A DNA stretch of 64,000 nucleotides from contig NZ_CP013420.1 of the NCBI RefSeq assembly GCF_001718695.1, positions 2,542,001 to 2,606,000 of the forward strand, written 5' to 3'. Below the pieces are notes generated by a model, which worked only from the letters and a program-made list of their open reading frames with translations, made no database searches and had not been told where the DNA came from. Source of the DNA: Burkholderia ubonensis (GTDB lineage: Bacteria; Pseudomonadota; Gammaproteobacteria; Burkholderiales; Burkholderiaceae). Positions 20,443 to 32,198 of this stretch are shown one piece after another; within the stretch, counting starts at the first letter, position 1, and every line of letters begins with the position of its first letter. The translations under genes and the position numbers were made by a program.

Positions 20443-20656
20443 GCGGGGCTCCTTGTTCGGCAAAAGTCACTGCCGTCGCGCCATGTGGCGGCGCGGCGAG
20501 ACAGGACGCCATCGTACGGAGCGCGGCGTCGCCGTGAAATACCTGAAGGTCTCGAAGATTTGCCTATTTCTCTCGAAGTGCGGCCAACACCCCGCTAAAA
20601 CAGCGTCAAGGTGCTACATTGCAAGCCTGTTTCTCTTGCCGTCCAGGATTGCGCCG
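20443..20656. promoter_or_regulatory. Divergent promoter region with 21-bp-spaced direct repeat
   Basis: Between the dehydrogenase and the AraC-family gene, TCTCGAAG occurs at 20550-20557 and 20571-20578. Both copies are followed by a GCC a few bases on, and they are exactly 21 bp apart, two helical turns. AraC-family dimers typically bind tandem half-sites at this spacing. Confidence 0.5.
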
Positions 20657-21634
20657 ATGAGCTTCCAGCCCCTTTTTGCCGATGCCGGCGACCGTGTGCA
20701 GCGCCGCATGATCGACCTGCTCGCGCGTCTCGCGCCGAACGAGGGCTTTACGCAGGCGGATATGGAAGGCGTGCGCTTCATCCGCGCGAACCGGACGGTG
20801 CCGCGCATGCCGGTGCTGTACGAGCCGAGCATCGTCGTCGTCTGCCAGGGGCGCAAGCACGGTTATCTCGGCGATCAGTCATTCATCTACGACGCGCAGC
20901 AATATCTGGTGCTGTCGGTGCCGCTGCCGTTCGAATGCGAGACGTTCGCGAGCGAGGACGAGCCGTTTCTCGCGATCTCGATCCGCGTCGATCTCGCGGT
21001 GATCGCGGAACTCGCGATCCTGCTCGACGAAACCCGCGGCGTTGCCGTCAGCGAGCCGCGCGGCGTGTATTCGACCCCGCTCGACGCGCCGCTCGCGGAC
21101 GCGGTGCTGCGCCTGCTCGAAGCGCTCGCGTCGCCGCACGACACGCGCGTGCTCGGGCCGTCGATCATGCGCGAGATCGCCTATCGCGTGCTGACCGGCG
21201 CGCAGGGCGACGCGATTCGCGCGGCGCTCGTCCAGCAGCATCAGTTCGGCCGCATCGCGAAGGCGCTGCGCCGCATTCACGCGGACCTGACCGGCGACCT
21301 CGATGTCGACACGCTCGCGCGCGAAGCCGGCATGAGCGTCGCGGTGTTCCATGCGCAGTTCAAGAGCGTCACCGCGACGTCGCCGATGCAGTACGTGAAG
21401 ACGACGCGCCTGCATCAGGCGCGGCTGATGATGGTGCAGGACGGCGTCGGTGCGGGCGCGGCGGCGGCGCGGGTCGGCTATGCGAGCGCGTCGCAGTTCA
21501 GCCGCGAGTTCAAGCGATTGTTCGGGCGCAGCCCCGGCGACGAGGTGCGCTGGATGCGCGAGGCGGACAGCCGCACGATCGGCGGCGGGGCGGTCATCGA
21601 CTACTGGACGGACGAGCGAGAGGCCGGTGCGTAA
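20657..21634 (+). CDS. AraC-family transcriptional regulator
   Basis: A 325-residue regulator with an AraC_N-type ligand-binding domain (PSIVVVCQGRKHGYLGDQ, QYLVLSVPLPFECE) and a C-terminal double helix-turn-helix (VDTLAREAGMSVAVFHAQFK; ARVGYASASQFSREFKRLFG). Divergent transcription from the alcohol dehydrogenase points to that gene as target. The effector is unknown; family members near YahK-like genes are often aldehyde-responsive, which is inference here. Confidence 0.9.
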   Translation: MSFQPLFADAGDRVQRRMIDLLARLAPNEGFTQADMEGVRFIRANRTVPRMPVLYEPSIVVVCQGRKHGYLGDQSFIYDAQQYLVLSVPLPFECETFASEDEPFLAISIRVDLAVIAELAILLDETRGVAVSEPRGVYSTPLDAPLADAVLRLLEALASPHDTRVLGPSIMREIAYRVLTGAQGDAIRAALVQQHQFGRIAKALRRIHADLTGDLDVDTLAREAGMSVAVFHAQFKSVTATSPMQYVKTTRLHQARLMMVQDGVGAGAAAARVGYASASQFSREFKRLFGRSPGDEVRWMREADSRTIGGGAVIDYWTDEREAGA

Positions 21635-21693
21635 AGCGGCAGGCGAGATCGGGCCGGCGGGTGTCGGCGAGCGGCGCACGCCGCGCCATCCGC

Positions 21694-22758
21694 TCAGCGC
21701 CGCGAGACCTTGCGCCGCTGCGCGCTGATTCCCGCGTAGTCGGGCAGCGCGTCGACGCGTTTGGCCGTAGCCTTTGCGTAAAGCGGCAGCAGGTCCGGCA
21801 GGCGATTCAGCAGGTCCTGGCGGCGCGCGGCGTCGTACGGGTGCGTGTAGATGAAGCCCGATTCCCTGTTCGCGCGCGTCGCGGCGGCGAGCTTGTCCCA
21901 CAGCGTGATGGCGGCGCGCGGGTCGAAGCCGGCGCGGGCGGCGATGTCGCCGCCGATCACGTCGGCCTCGGTTTCGTCGGTCGGGTCGTAGCGCAGCGTC
22001 TGCAGGCGCGCGTCGAGGTTCAGCGGCTGCGGCAGCGGATCGCCGACGCCGAACAGCGGCGGCAGCGCCGCCGCGCGCAGCGACGTCTGCGACGCATCGC
22101 TGAAGCTGCTGCGCGCGTGTTCGCGCAGTGCATGCGCAATGCCGTGCGCGAGCAGCACGCCGAGCTCGTCGTCGTTCAGGCGGACACGGTCCAGCATCCC
22201 GCCATAGACGAGGATCTTGCCGCCGGGCAGGCACGACACGCGGATGTCGCGCGAGCGGATCGCGTTGACGTCCCACGCCCACGTCTTGACCCGGTCGTTC
22301 CATTTCACCGAATACGGCATGAGCTTCGCGACGATCGCACGCAGGCGCTTCACGCGCGGCTGGTTCGCGGGGAGCAGGCGGTTGTTTTGCGCCGCCGCCT
22401 GCACGATCTGCGCGTATTCGTTCGCGGTCAACTGCTCGAGGAGCGGCGACGGAATCAGCGTGCGGAACGCCACCGCATTGCCGAAGCGGACCTGCTGCGG
22501 CGTCGGCGTGTAGGCTTTCGCGGACGCGGCGGCGCCCGTCGGCTGCGCCGGCTCGGCGGTCGCGGACGGGTTGGACGACGGCGCGGGCGTGGCCGACGTC
22601 GCCGAGCCGGGCGCCGCCGCGGAACCCGCGGAACCGGTGTCGCCTGCTTGTGCGGCGCCTGCGCCGAGCGCCGCGATGCCGACGCTCAGCGATGCGGCCA
22701 GGTGCGCGATGCGGCGCAGGCGGTCACTGCGCACGGGTCGCCTCGCCATTGCGCGCAT
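21694..22758 (-). CDS. M48-like zinc metallopeptidase homologue lacking catalytic Glu
   Basis: A 354-residue exported protein: Arg-rich N-terminus, hydrophobic core (AHLAASLSVGIAALGAGAAQA), Ala/Pro/Ser-rich linker, then a peptidase M48 domain. The zinc motif reads HGIAH (residues about 205-209) instead of HExxH, while the third ligand region DETEADVIGGDIAARAGFDP is intact. Zinc binding may persist but classical proteolysis should not. The start overlaps the end of the upstream permease gene; a second ATG (MARRP) nine bases in is equally possible. Confidence 0.85.
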   Translation of the reverse strand: MRAMARRPVRSDRLRRIAHLAASLSVGIAALGAGAAQAGDTGSAGSAAAPGSATSATPAPSSNPSATAEPAQPTGAAASAKAYTPTPQQVRFGNAVAFRTLIPSPLLEQLTANEYAQIVQAAAQNNRLLPANQPRVKRLRAIVAKLMPYSVKWNDRVKTWAWDVNAIRSRDIRVSCLPGGKILVYGGMLDRVRLNDDELGVLLAHGIAHALREHARSSFSDASQTSLRAAALPPLFGVGDPLPQPLNLDARLQTLRYDPTDETEADVIGGDIAARAGFDPRAAITLWDKLAAATRANRESGFIYTHPYDAARRQDLLNRLPDLLPLYAKATAKRVDALPDYAGISAQRRKVSRR

Positions 22759-24145
22759 CGCCGCGCCACGGCGCGATCTTGAACAGCAGCATCATGCCGG
22801 GGATCGCGAGCACGGTGCACAGCAGGAAGTAGTCGAACCAGCCGGTCTTCGCGACGATGAAGCCGCTTGCCGCGGACGCGAGCGTGCGCGGCACCGACGC
22901 GAGGCTCGTGAACAGCGCGAACTGCGTCGCGGTGTAGCGGGGGTCGGTCGCGCTCGCGATGTATGCGACGAAGGCGGCCATCGTCAGGCCGGTCGTGAAG
23001 GTTTCAAAGCCGTAGACGAGCGCGAGCGCCACCGTCATCGGGCTGAGCTGCGGCGTGACCCCGATGCCGACGACCGACAGCACCGACGCGATCGCGTGGC
23101 TCGCGGCGACCGTGAAGTCGTAGAGCATCGCGAGCACCGCCGAGCCGGGGCCGACCTGCGCGAGCCACGCGAAGCCGAGCGTCGACACCATCTGCAGCGC
23201 GCCGAAGATCCACAGCCCGCGGCCGATGCCGATCTTCACGAGCCAGACGCCGCCGATAATCCCGCCGGCGACGCTCGCGACGAGCGCGGTGGTCTTCGCG
23301 ACGATGCCGATTTCCGTGCGCGAGAAGCCGATGTCGAGGAAGAACGACGTCGACAGCGTCGTCGCCATCGTGTCGCCGATCTTGAACAGGAAGATGAACG
23401 CGATCACGAGCAGCGCGCCGGCCCAGCCGTCGCGCTGGATGAATTCGCGGAACGGCAGCACGATCGCGTCGCGCAGGTTGCGCGGCGGCGCGCCGGCCAC
23501 TTCCGGCTCGCGCACGAGCAGCGTCATCACGATGCCCGGCAGCATGAATGCGCCGGTGATCGCGAACACGACGTCCCACGGCAGGTGATCGGACAGGATC
23601 AGCGCCAGCGAGCCGGGGATCAGCGCGGCGAGCTTGTACGCGTTCACGTGCACCGCGTTGCCGAGGCCCTGCTCGGTGTCGCGCAGCAACTCGCGGCGAT
23701 ACGCGTCGATCACGATGTCCGCGCTCGCGCCAAAGAACGCGACGAGCGTGGTGAGCGCGGCGACCGTCCAGATCGAGTCGCGCGGCGACACGAAGCCGAG
23801 CGCGGCGATCGCGCCCGCGACGAGCAACTGCGTGAGCAGCATCCAGCCGCGCCGGCGCCCGGGCCGCCAGCCGGGCAGGCGCGGGAGGTAGCGGTCCATC
23901 AGCGGCGCCCACAGGAACTTCCACGTATACGGAAACTGGATCAGCGCGAACAGGCCGATTTCCTTCAGGTTCACGCCTTCCGAGCGCAGCCATGCCTGCA
24001 CGAGGTAGACGAGCGTGAAGAGGGGCAGACCCGACGTGAAACCGAGAAACACGCAGATCAGCATGTGCGTGTTCAGGAAGGCTCGCCAGCCGGGGTGATC
24101 CTCGTGAGCGGTGAGTGCGGGCGCCTCGTGTGGCGTTTTCGACAT
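22724..24145 (-). CDS. ampG: AmpG-like muropeptide permease (MFS)
   Basis: A 473-residue major facilitator with 12 or more hydrophobic segments. FLGFTSGLPLFTLVYLVQAWLRSEGVNLKEIGLF and FPYTWKFLWAPLMDRY are signatures of AmpG, which imports GlcNAc-anhydroMurNAc peptides for wall recycling and feeds beta-lactamase induction. Its 3' end overlaps the M48-like gene, so both are probably co-expressed. Confidence 0.85.
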   Translation of the reverse strand: MSKTPHEAPALTAHEDHPGWRAFLNTHMLICVFLGFTSGLPLFTLVYLVQAWLRSEGVNLKEIGLFALIQFPYTWKFLWAPLMDRYLPRLPGWRPGRRRGWMLLTQLLVAGAIAALGFVSPRDSIWTVAALTTLVAFFGASADIVIDAYRRELLRDTEQGLGNAVHVNAYKLAALIPGSLALILSDHLPWDVVFAITGAFMLPGIVMTLLVREPEVAGAPPRNLRDAIVLPFREFIQRDGWAGALLVIAFIFLFKIGDTMATTLSTSFFLDIGFSRTEIGIVAKTTALVASVAGGIIGGVWLVKIGIGRGLWIFGALQMVSTLGFAWLAQVGPGSAVLAMLYDFTVAASHAIASVLSVVGIGVTPQLSPMTVALALVYGFETFTTGLTMAAFVAYIASATDPRYTATQFALFTSLASVPRTLASAASGFIVAKTGWFDYFLLCTVLAIPGMMLLFKIAPWRGDARNGEATRAQ

Positions 24146-24263
24146 GGAATGGAACTGGGTAGCGTTGACGTTATGGCGGCGGCAGCGCGCGGGAGCGGCC
24201 CGCGCGGCGCGGCCTGACGGCCGTGCCTTGACTGGCCGTGCCGCCTGTCAACGGCGCTCCGGC

Positions 24264-24872
24264 TCAGCTGCGCTTGACGCGGTAGACAGCAAGACTACCA
24301 CGCCAGTTCGCTCCCCATCGAATCGGCTGCCCTTCGTGCAGCACGACGCGGTCGAGGATCGTGACGCCGACCTCGGGCGCGAGCGCCTCGAAATCCTTGA
24401 TCGTCAGCACCCGGACGTTCGGCGTGTTGTGCCACTGGTAAGGCAGCGACTTCGACACCGGCATCCGGCCGCGCAGCACCGACAGCCGGTGCGCCCAGTA
24501 GCCGAAATTCGGGAACGACACGATGCATTCGCGGCCGACGCGCGCGGTCTCGCGCAGGATCGCGGCGGTCTGGTGGATCGTCTGCAGCGTCTGCGACAGG
24601 ATCGCGATATCGAAGCTGTGATCCTCGAACAGGCGCAGCCCGTCCTCGAGGTTCTGCTGGATCACGTTGATGCCGTTCTTCGCGCTCGCGAGCACGCCCG
24701 CGTCGTTCAGCTCGATGCCGTAGCCGGTGACGTCCAGTTCCTCCATCAGCAGCGCCAGCAGCGAGCCGTCGCCGCAGCCGAGATCGAGCACGGTCGAGCG
24801 CGGCTCGACCCAGCGGGCGATCGTGCGGAAGTCCGCGCGCGCGGACAGGGAATTCAGCGCTTGCTGGTTCAT
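24264..24872 (-). CDS. metW: Methionine biosynthesis protein MetW
   Basis: A 202-residue SAM-binding methyltransferase-fold protein ([43 protein letters not shown]). MetW is the partner of MetX-type homoserine acyltransferases in bacteria that use the MetX/MetW pair. Start ATG overlaps the metX stop (ATGA), indicating coupled translation. Confidence 0.95.
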   Translation of the reverse strand: MNQQALNSLSARADFRTIARWVEPRSTVLDLGCGDGSLLALLMEELDVTGYGIELNDAGVLASAKNGINVIQQNLEDGLRLFEDHSFDIAILSQTLQTIHQTAAILRETARVGRECIVSFPNFGYWAHRLSVLRGRMPVSKSLPYQWHNTPNVRVLTIKDFEALAPEVGVTILDRVVLHEGQPIRWGANWRGSLAVYRVKRS

Positions 24873-26014
24873 GTACCCACCTCGTTGGCGATTCGTTCGT
24901 AATACGCGCGGATCAGGTTGTGATAGCGCGCGTCGTCGAGCAGGAACGCGTCGTGGCCGTGCGGCGCGTCGATCTCCGCGTAGCTCACGGTGCGCTTGTT
25001 GTCGAGCAGCGCCTTCACGATCTCGCGCGAGCGCGCGGGCGCGAAGCGCCAGTCGGTCGAGAAGCTCGCGATCAGGTATTTCGCCTTGGTGTGCGCGAGC
25101 GCAGCCGTCAGGTTGCCGTCGAACGCCTTCGCCGGATCGAAGTAGTCGAGCGCGCGCGTGATCAGCAGGTAGGTGTTCGCGTCGAAGTAGTCGGCGAACT
25201 TGTCGCCCTGGTAGCGCAGGTACGACTCGACCTCGAACTCGACGTCGAAGCTGAAGTTGTACGCGTCGAGCGCGCCGTCGGCGCGGCGCAGCGCGCGGCC
25301 GAATTTCTCGGCCATGTCGTCGTCCGAAAGATACGTGATGTGGCCGATCATCCGCGCGACGCGCAGGCCGCGCTTCGGCTTCACGCCGTGCGCGTAGTAG
25401 TCGCCGCCGTGGAAATCCGGGTCGGACAGGATCGCCGAGCGCGCGACCTCGTTGAACGCGATGTTCTGCGCGGACAGCTTCGGCGTCGACGCGATGTCGA
25501 TGCAGTGCGCGACGCGCTCCGGGTACATCAGGCTCCACGCGAGCGCCTGCATCCCGCCGAGGCTGCCGCCCATCACCGCGGCGAAGCGCTCGATGCCGAA
25601 CGCGTCGGCGACGCGCGCCTGCGCGTGCACCCAGTCCTCGACGGTGACGACCGGAAAGCGCGCACCGTACGGCTGGCCGGTCGACGGATCGATGCTCATC
25701 GGGCCGGTCGAGCCGAAGCACGAGCCGAGGTTGTTCACGCCGATCACGAAGAAGCGGTTGGTGTCGAGCGGCTTGCCCGGCCCCACCATGTTGTCCCACC
25801 AGCCGGTGCTGCGCGGGTCGTCCGCGTAGACGCCGGCGACGTGATGCGACGCGTTGAGCGCGTGGCAGACGAGCACCGCGTTCGAGCGCGCGGCGTTGAG
25901 CTCGCCGTACGTCTCGACGACGAGCTGATAGTTGCCGATCACGCTGCCGCTTTGCAAGCGCAGCGGTTCGGCGAAGTGCATGGTCTGTGGAGCGACGATG
26001 CCGATCGATTCCAT
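24869..26014 (-). CDS. metX: Homoserine O-acyltransferase MetX
   Basis: Alpha/beta-hydrolase enzyme acylating homoserine (succinyl or acetyl donor), the first committed step of methionine synthesis. The 381 residues include [11 protein letters not shown], oxyanion/binding loop [12 protein letters not shown], nucleophile Ser in [12 protein letters not shown], Asp in STDWRFAP and His in [14 protein letters not shown] 26014 ([10 protein letters not shown]) is chosen for homology and the Shine-Dalgarno-like AAGGCGG five bases upstream. Preceded by a SAM-II-like leader. Confidence 0.95.
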   Translation of the reverse strand: MESIGIVAPQTMHFAEPLRLQSGSVIGNYQLVVETYGELNAARSNAVLVCHALNASHHVAGVYADDPRSTGWWDNMVGPGKPLDTNRFFVIGVNNLGSCFGSTGPMSIDPSTGQPYGARFPVVTVEDWVHAQARVADAFGIERFAAVMGGSLGGMQALAWSLMYPERVAHCIDIASTPKLSAQNIAFNEVARSAILSDPDFHGGDYYAHGVKPKRGLRVARMIGHITYLSDDDMAEKFGRALRRADGALDAYNFSFDVEFEVESYLRYQGDKFADYFDANTYLLITRALDYFDPAKAFDGNLTAALAHTKAKYLIASFSTDWRFAPARSREIVKALLDNKRTVSYAEIDAPHGHDAFLLDDARYHNLIRAYYERIANEVGT

Positions 26015-26089
26015 TCGTTCCGCCTTATGCCATATGACTGGGCGGCTAAACGGTGTCGGCGAGGCGCGGAGTCGGAGATGCGCGGCTGA
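26015..26089 (-). promoter_or_regulatory. metX expression platform with mutually exclusive helices
   Basis: Downstream of the aptamer, TTTAGCCGC (26050-26042) is a perfect 9-bp complement of aptamer-core GCGGCTAAA (26105-26097). Its CCGCC (26045-26041) can alternatively pair with GGCGG (26024-26020) inside the Shine-Dalgarno sequence. Only one helix can form at a time. The arrangement suggests that ligand binding releases CCGCC to mask the ribosome site. Confidence 0.5.
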
Positions 26090-26190
26090 CGACCTCTTTA
26101 GCCGCATTTGTAGTGAACCGCCGGGACGAAGACGAATCAAGGCCCCGGCCGGTTCGCGCGCCCGCAATCGAGTCAGCAAATCGGCGCGCT
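26086..26190 (-). promoter_or_regulatory. SAM-II-like riboswitch aptamer upstream of metX
   Basis: P1 stem GCGCGCC (26189-26183) with GGCGCGC (26162-26156) encloses a 20-nt loop starting GATTTG and ending ATTGCG. An extra hairpin (GAACCG...CGGTTC) is followed by an A-rich stretch and GCTAAAG (26102-26096). Loop G-C of TTGC can pair with GC of GCTAAA, and loop GAC (26174-26172) with GTC (26093-26091), as in the SAM-II pseudoknot. Consensus and pairings are from memory of the SAM-II family. Confidence 0.7.
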
Positions 26191-26191
26191 T

Positions 26192-26230
26192 CCGACCTGC
26201 CGCCAAGGGGCGGCAGGTCGGCAAAGTATA
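26192..26230 (-). promoter_or_regulatory. Possible metX promoter and 5' hairpin
   Basis: On the minus strand TATACT (26230-26225) is a good -10, but no clear -35 is seen. A perfect 13-bp hairpin CCGACCTGCCGCC/GGCGGCAGGTCGG (26192-26204 with 26209-26221) begins about where transcription would start, immediately 5' of the aptamer. Confidence 0.4.
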
Positions 26231-26238
26231 GCGGAATT

Positions 26239-26267
26239 CGCCGGCCCACGGATTGCGTGGGCCGGCG
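26239..26267. terminator. Hairpin between autotransporter gene and metX
   Basis: Perfect 12-bp stem CGCCGGCCCACG/CGTGGGCCGGCG with 5-nt loop, 15 bases after the autotransporter stop (minus strand). No T tract follows, so it may be a weak terminator or an mRNA end-stabilising hairpin. Confidence 0.5.
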
Positions 26268-26281
26268 ACGGCCTGCTCGGC

Positions 26282-29277
26282 TCACCAGCGATACTTCGCC
26301 GACAGTTGCCCGCGAACCAGCGCGTAGTCGGACAGATTGCCTTCGACGCCGACACTCGCCGAGACCGAGAAGCGCCGGCTCAACTGGCCCGTCGCGCCGG
26401 CCCGGAACGCCGCGCGGTCGCGCGGCACGCTGAACGAGAACGCGTTGCGCTCGAGCGTCAGCGACCGCGAGCTGGGGCCGTGCCACCAGCTCGCCTCGAT
26501 GAACGGCCGCAGCTCGCGGCCGGACGGCATCGCAGTCACGCCGTGCACGCGCACGCCGACGCGGGTCAGCACGTCGGTCGAGCCCTGCCCGTCGAGGCGG
26601 CTGCCCGGTGCGTCGTGCGCGGCCGCGTGATAGTCGGACACGACGAGTTGTGCCTCGGGCTCGACGAAGAACCGCGTATCGCCGCGCTCATAGAACGGAA
26701 TCGAATAGCCCGTCTCGACCGATCCCGTCACGGTGCGCGAGCGGTACGAATCGCCGGTCAGGCTGCCGCCGACGCTGTTCGCATAGGCGCCGTACATGAA
26801 CCACGCATCGGCGTACGGGCCGGACAGGATGTCGCGGCTGCCGTACCACGTGCCGTACACGCCGACGTTGTAGCCGGACACGCTGCCGCGCGCGGTCGCG
26901 TCCATCGTCCGGCGCTCGAGGGCGTTCCATAGCGGGCGGGTCGACCAGCTCGTCTGGCTGCCGTACATGCCCATCGCGCCGACGCGGACGCTGCCGCCGC
27001 GGCCGTCGTCGAAACGGAACAGGTCGGCGCCCGCGTGGATCAGGCGGCCGTTGCCCGACACGCTGCGCGCGCCGCCGGACATCGACGTGAACTGGCCTTC
27101 GGCGCGCAGCCAAACGGCGCCGTCGAGCGGACCGGACGCAGAGTCGGCGGTGCGCAGCGTGCGATCCTCGCGCTGATGCAGGCTGTGGATCGCCATCCAC
27201 GACGCCGCATCCGCATTCGCGAGATAGGCGTCGGGCTCCGGAGCGGTCGCGTGCGCAGGTGGTACGGCTTCGGGTTCGATCGGCGCGGCGGGGGTCACCG
27301 GGGCCGGCGGTTGCGATGGTGGCGGCGGTTGCTGCGGCTCGGGTTCCGGCTGCGCTTGGGGCTGCGCCGCGGATACGAGATACCAGTCTTCCGTGCGGCC
27401 GCCGTGCCCGCCGCGCGCGAGCATGTAGTCGTAGCCGCCGGCCGACAGCGTGCCGAAACCTTGACGGTAGCCGTCCGACGCCGCGTCGAGCGCGAATGCC
27501 GAGGCTGCCGTCGTGCCGCCGTTGCGCGTTTCGACGATCGGATGCCGATCGTCGTTGGCGCGCCGTTGCCGCTGGCGTGCTTGACGATGACGCCCGTGTT
27601 GCCCGATGCGTGGCCGCCGTCGATCACGAGCTTGTCGGTGGGCGACGCGTCGTCGCGCAACGTCGTATGGATCAGCAGCTTGCCGTTGTGCGCCGCATAG
27701 TCGCCCGTCGCGACGAGCGTACGCGGTGTCGCCAATGCGCGGGCGGTCGGCTCTGCGAACGCGATCGCCGAGTCGTTCAGCGCGACGGAGCCGACCGACG
27801 AATCCGCGGTGACGGTCCAGCGGCTGTCCGAGTCGAGCGACAGCGTGCGCACCGCATCGGTCGCGCCGGTCCACGTGGACGCGTTCGACAGCGCGACGTC
27901 CGTCAATGCCGGCGTCGCGCTGCCGTCGTCGGTCGGAAGGTTCACGATGTCGCCCTCCGCCTGCGAGCCCGTATCGAGCGTCAGCCGCACGGGCGCATCG
28001 TATTGCGCATGGACGGCCAGCAGCGTGCCGTCGCCGCCGGTCGCGCGCGCGCCGTTGCGCAGCGCGATGCTGCCGCCGGCCGCGTCGAGCGCGCCGTATC
28101 GGTCGCTGACGAGCGAGCCGCCATCGACGTTCAGCGCGCCGCCGTAGACGCTGGCCGCATAAGCGCCGTCGCCGCGCGTGCGTGCGTCGCTGCGCAACAG
28201 GTCGATTCGGCCGCCGGTGCTGGCGTGGAGCGCGACGGCGCCGTCGCCGTACGTGTCGACGCTCATGTCGGTGGCGGTGACGACGGAGCCGCTGTCGGAC
28301 GACATCGCACCGGGCGAGCCTGCGCCGCGCGTGTCGATGCCGCCGCGCGTCATCGCGATCTTGCCGCCGCGCCGCGCAATCGCGCCGGCCGCGCGCGCGC
28401 CGGTGGTCGTCACGCGCGTATCGGTCGCGTCGATGACGGGCGTGTCGGCGTATTCCTTCGATGCGTACAGCCCGTGCGCGCTGGTGCCTTCCGTGATCAC
28501 GCGCGTGCGTGCGAGTGCGACGTCGCCCGCGCGCATATCGACGCCGAGCGAGCCTACGCCGCTGGCGTGCAGATACGAGTCGCTGAACGCGACCGTGGAC
28601 GTGCTCGGCAGGAACAGCACCGGCGCGTAGTTGCCGTCCGTCCGGATCTCGGTGCGATCGAGCGTCGCGTGTGCGCCGTCGTAGCTGATCGACAGGCCGG
28701 AGGCGTACAGGCCGCTGGTCCGGATCGACGTAGTGGCGACATCGATCGTGCCGCCCGGCGTCCCGATCACGTTGATGCCGGCGCTTTCCTTGCCGCGCGT
28801 GACGATTGCGCTGTCCGCGATGCGGAACTCGCCGTTCGCGCCGTAGAGGTATGCACCGTGCGCGTAGTCGCCGTCGGTATCGATCGACACGCGTTCCGCC
28901 GACGCGCTCGCGCCGCCGCGCACGTCGATGCCGACGCTGTTGCCGCCGCGCGTCCGGATTTCGGTATCGCGCAGTTCCACGCGCGAGCCCGCTCCCGATG
29001 CGGCGGCGCCGGCGGCGACGGGGCCCGTCGAAAACGCGCGGGTTTTGGCCGTCGTCGTCAGATGTCCGCCGTTGATCGCGGACAGCACCGCGCGGCCGAC
29101 CTGGGTCGTCGAATAGTCGCCCGGCGCGACCTCGAGCGCGACGCCGTTGGCCTGCTGCGGGCCGCCGGCGATTTGCGCACTGGACGCCCACGGCATCACG
29201 GCACCGGCGATCAGCGCCGAATGGGCGAGACGGCGGCCGGTGCGGGTTCGAGAAAGTGGAAAGCTGCGATGGTTCAC
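26282..29277 (-). pseudogene. Frameshifted autotransporter (pertactin-type passenger, beta-barrel)
   Basis: Two frames together encode one type V secreted protein of about 998 residues. The upstream frame starts at GTG 29277 (preceded by AGAGGTGAA) with a signal peptide (AHSALIAGAVMPWASSAQIA) and a repetitive beta-helix passenger. It leaves frame near 27540; the other frame continues with VETRNGGTTAASAFALDAASDGYRQ, YMLARGGHGGRTEDWYLVSA, a Pro-rich linker and a 12-strand-type barrel ending SAKYRW. The 2996-nt span is not divisible by three: one base lost (or two gained) would restore the gene. Could be a true pseudogene or a sequence error. Confidence 0.85.
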
Positions 29278-29553
29278 CCGTTCACCTCTGTTTGGTAACG
29301 GGCTAAAAGTAGTTAGTATGGGAGAGATTGGAAATTGGACGAGTTCGAATTTTGCCGCGCTGACGGGCAAAAGGGGCGAGGTTGGCCATTCGGTGGGTGG
29401 AGCGACCGGGGCGTTCGACGTGCTGCGTGCGTCGAACCGTCGATAGCCGTCGATGGCCGGCGACGATGCCGGTGAGCGGCTCCGCATCGCGCAGGTTCGA
29501 GCGGATGCGCCCGGCGCATCGATCCGTCTATCGCCGGCGCGCGCCGGCATTGC
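29278..29553. other. Autotransporter upstream region / slmA downstream region
   Basis: About 276 bp, more AT-rich than its surroundings. It holds the Shine-Dalgarno (AGAGG near 29286) and presumably the promoter of the autotransporter, but no clear -35/-10 pair. A short GC stem (GCCGGC repeats at 29532-29547) follows slmA. No gene seen. Confidence 0.4.
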
Positions 29554-30191
29554 CTACTGCAGAATCAGCCGCAGTTGCGCATCCGCATATTCGGTCGGCG
29601 ATTTGCCGAAGCCGCTTTTCGCGTAGCGATGCCAGCGGCCGAGCACGTAGCTGACGATCAGGCTCGCGCGCATCGTCGGGTCGTAATCGCCCGGCAGCGG
29701 CGTCGTCGTGGTCGATCCACCGTCCGCGCCCGCGCCCGCGTCGGCGCGTGCCAGCCGCAGCGATTGCCTGAGCGACGCTTCGACTCGTTCGAGCATCTGC
29801 TCGACGCGCTCGGCCAGCCGCCCGTCTTCGCCAACCAGCGCCTCGCCGGTCAGCACGCGCGTCATTCCGGGATTCTTCGCGGCGAAATTGAGCATCGTGA
29901 GTGCGATCGTGCGTGCCTGCAGCACGCCGTTCGGCTCCTTTGCGACGATCTGGTTGACCAGCCCGAACAGCGCCTGCTCGATGAACTCGATCAGCCCTTC
30001 GTACATCTTCGCCTTGCTGGCGAAGTGTCGGTACAGCGCGGCTTCCGACACGTCGAGCCGGGCCGCGAGTGCGGCAGTCGTGATTTTCTCGGGCTTCGGC
30101 GCCTCGAGCATCCCGGCGAGCGTCTGCAGGATCATCACGCGTCGCTCGCCCGGCTTCGGGCGCGAGCGGGACGGCGTGGTCTGGTCTTCCG

Positions 30192-32198
<2,007 letters not shown>

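Noticed and set aside
27259..29298. 679-codon plus-strand frame opposite the autotransporter passenger
   Set aside because: The minus strand has signal peptide, passenger repeats and barrel; the plus frame has no recognisable feature.
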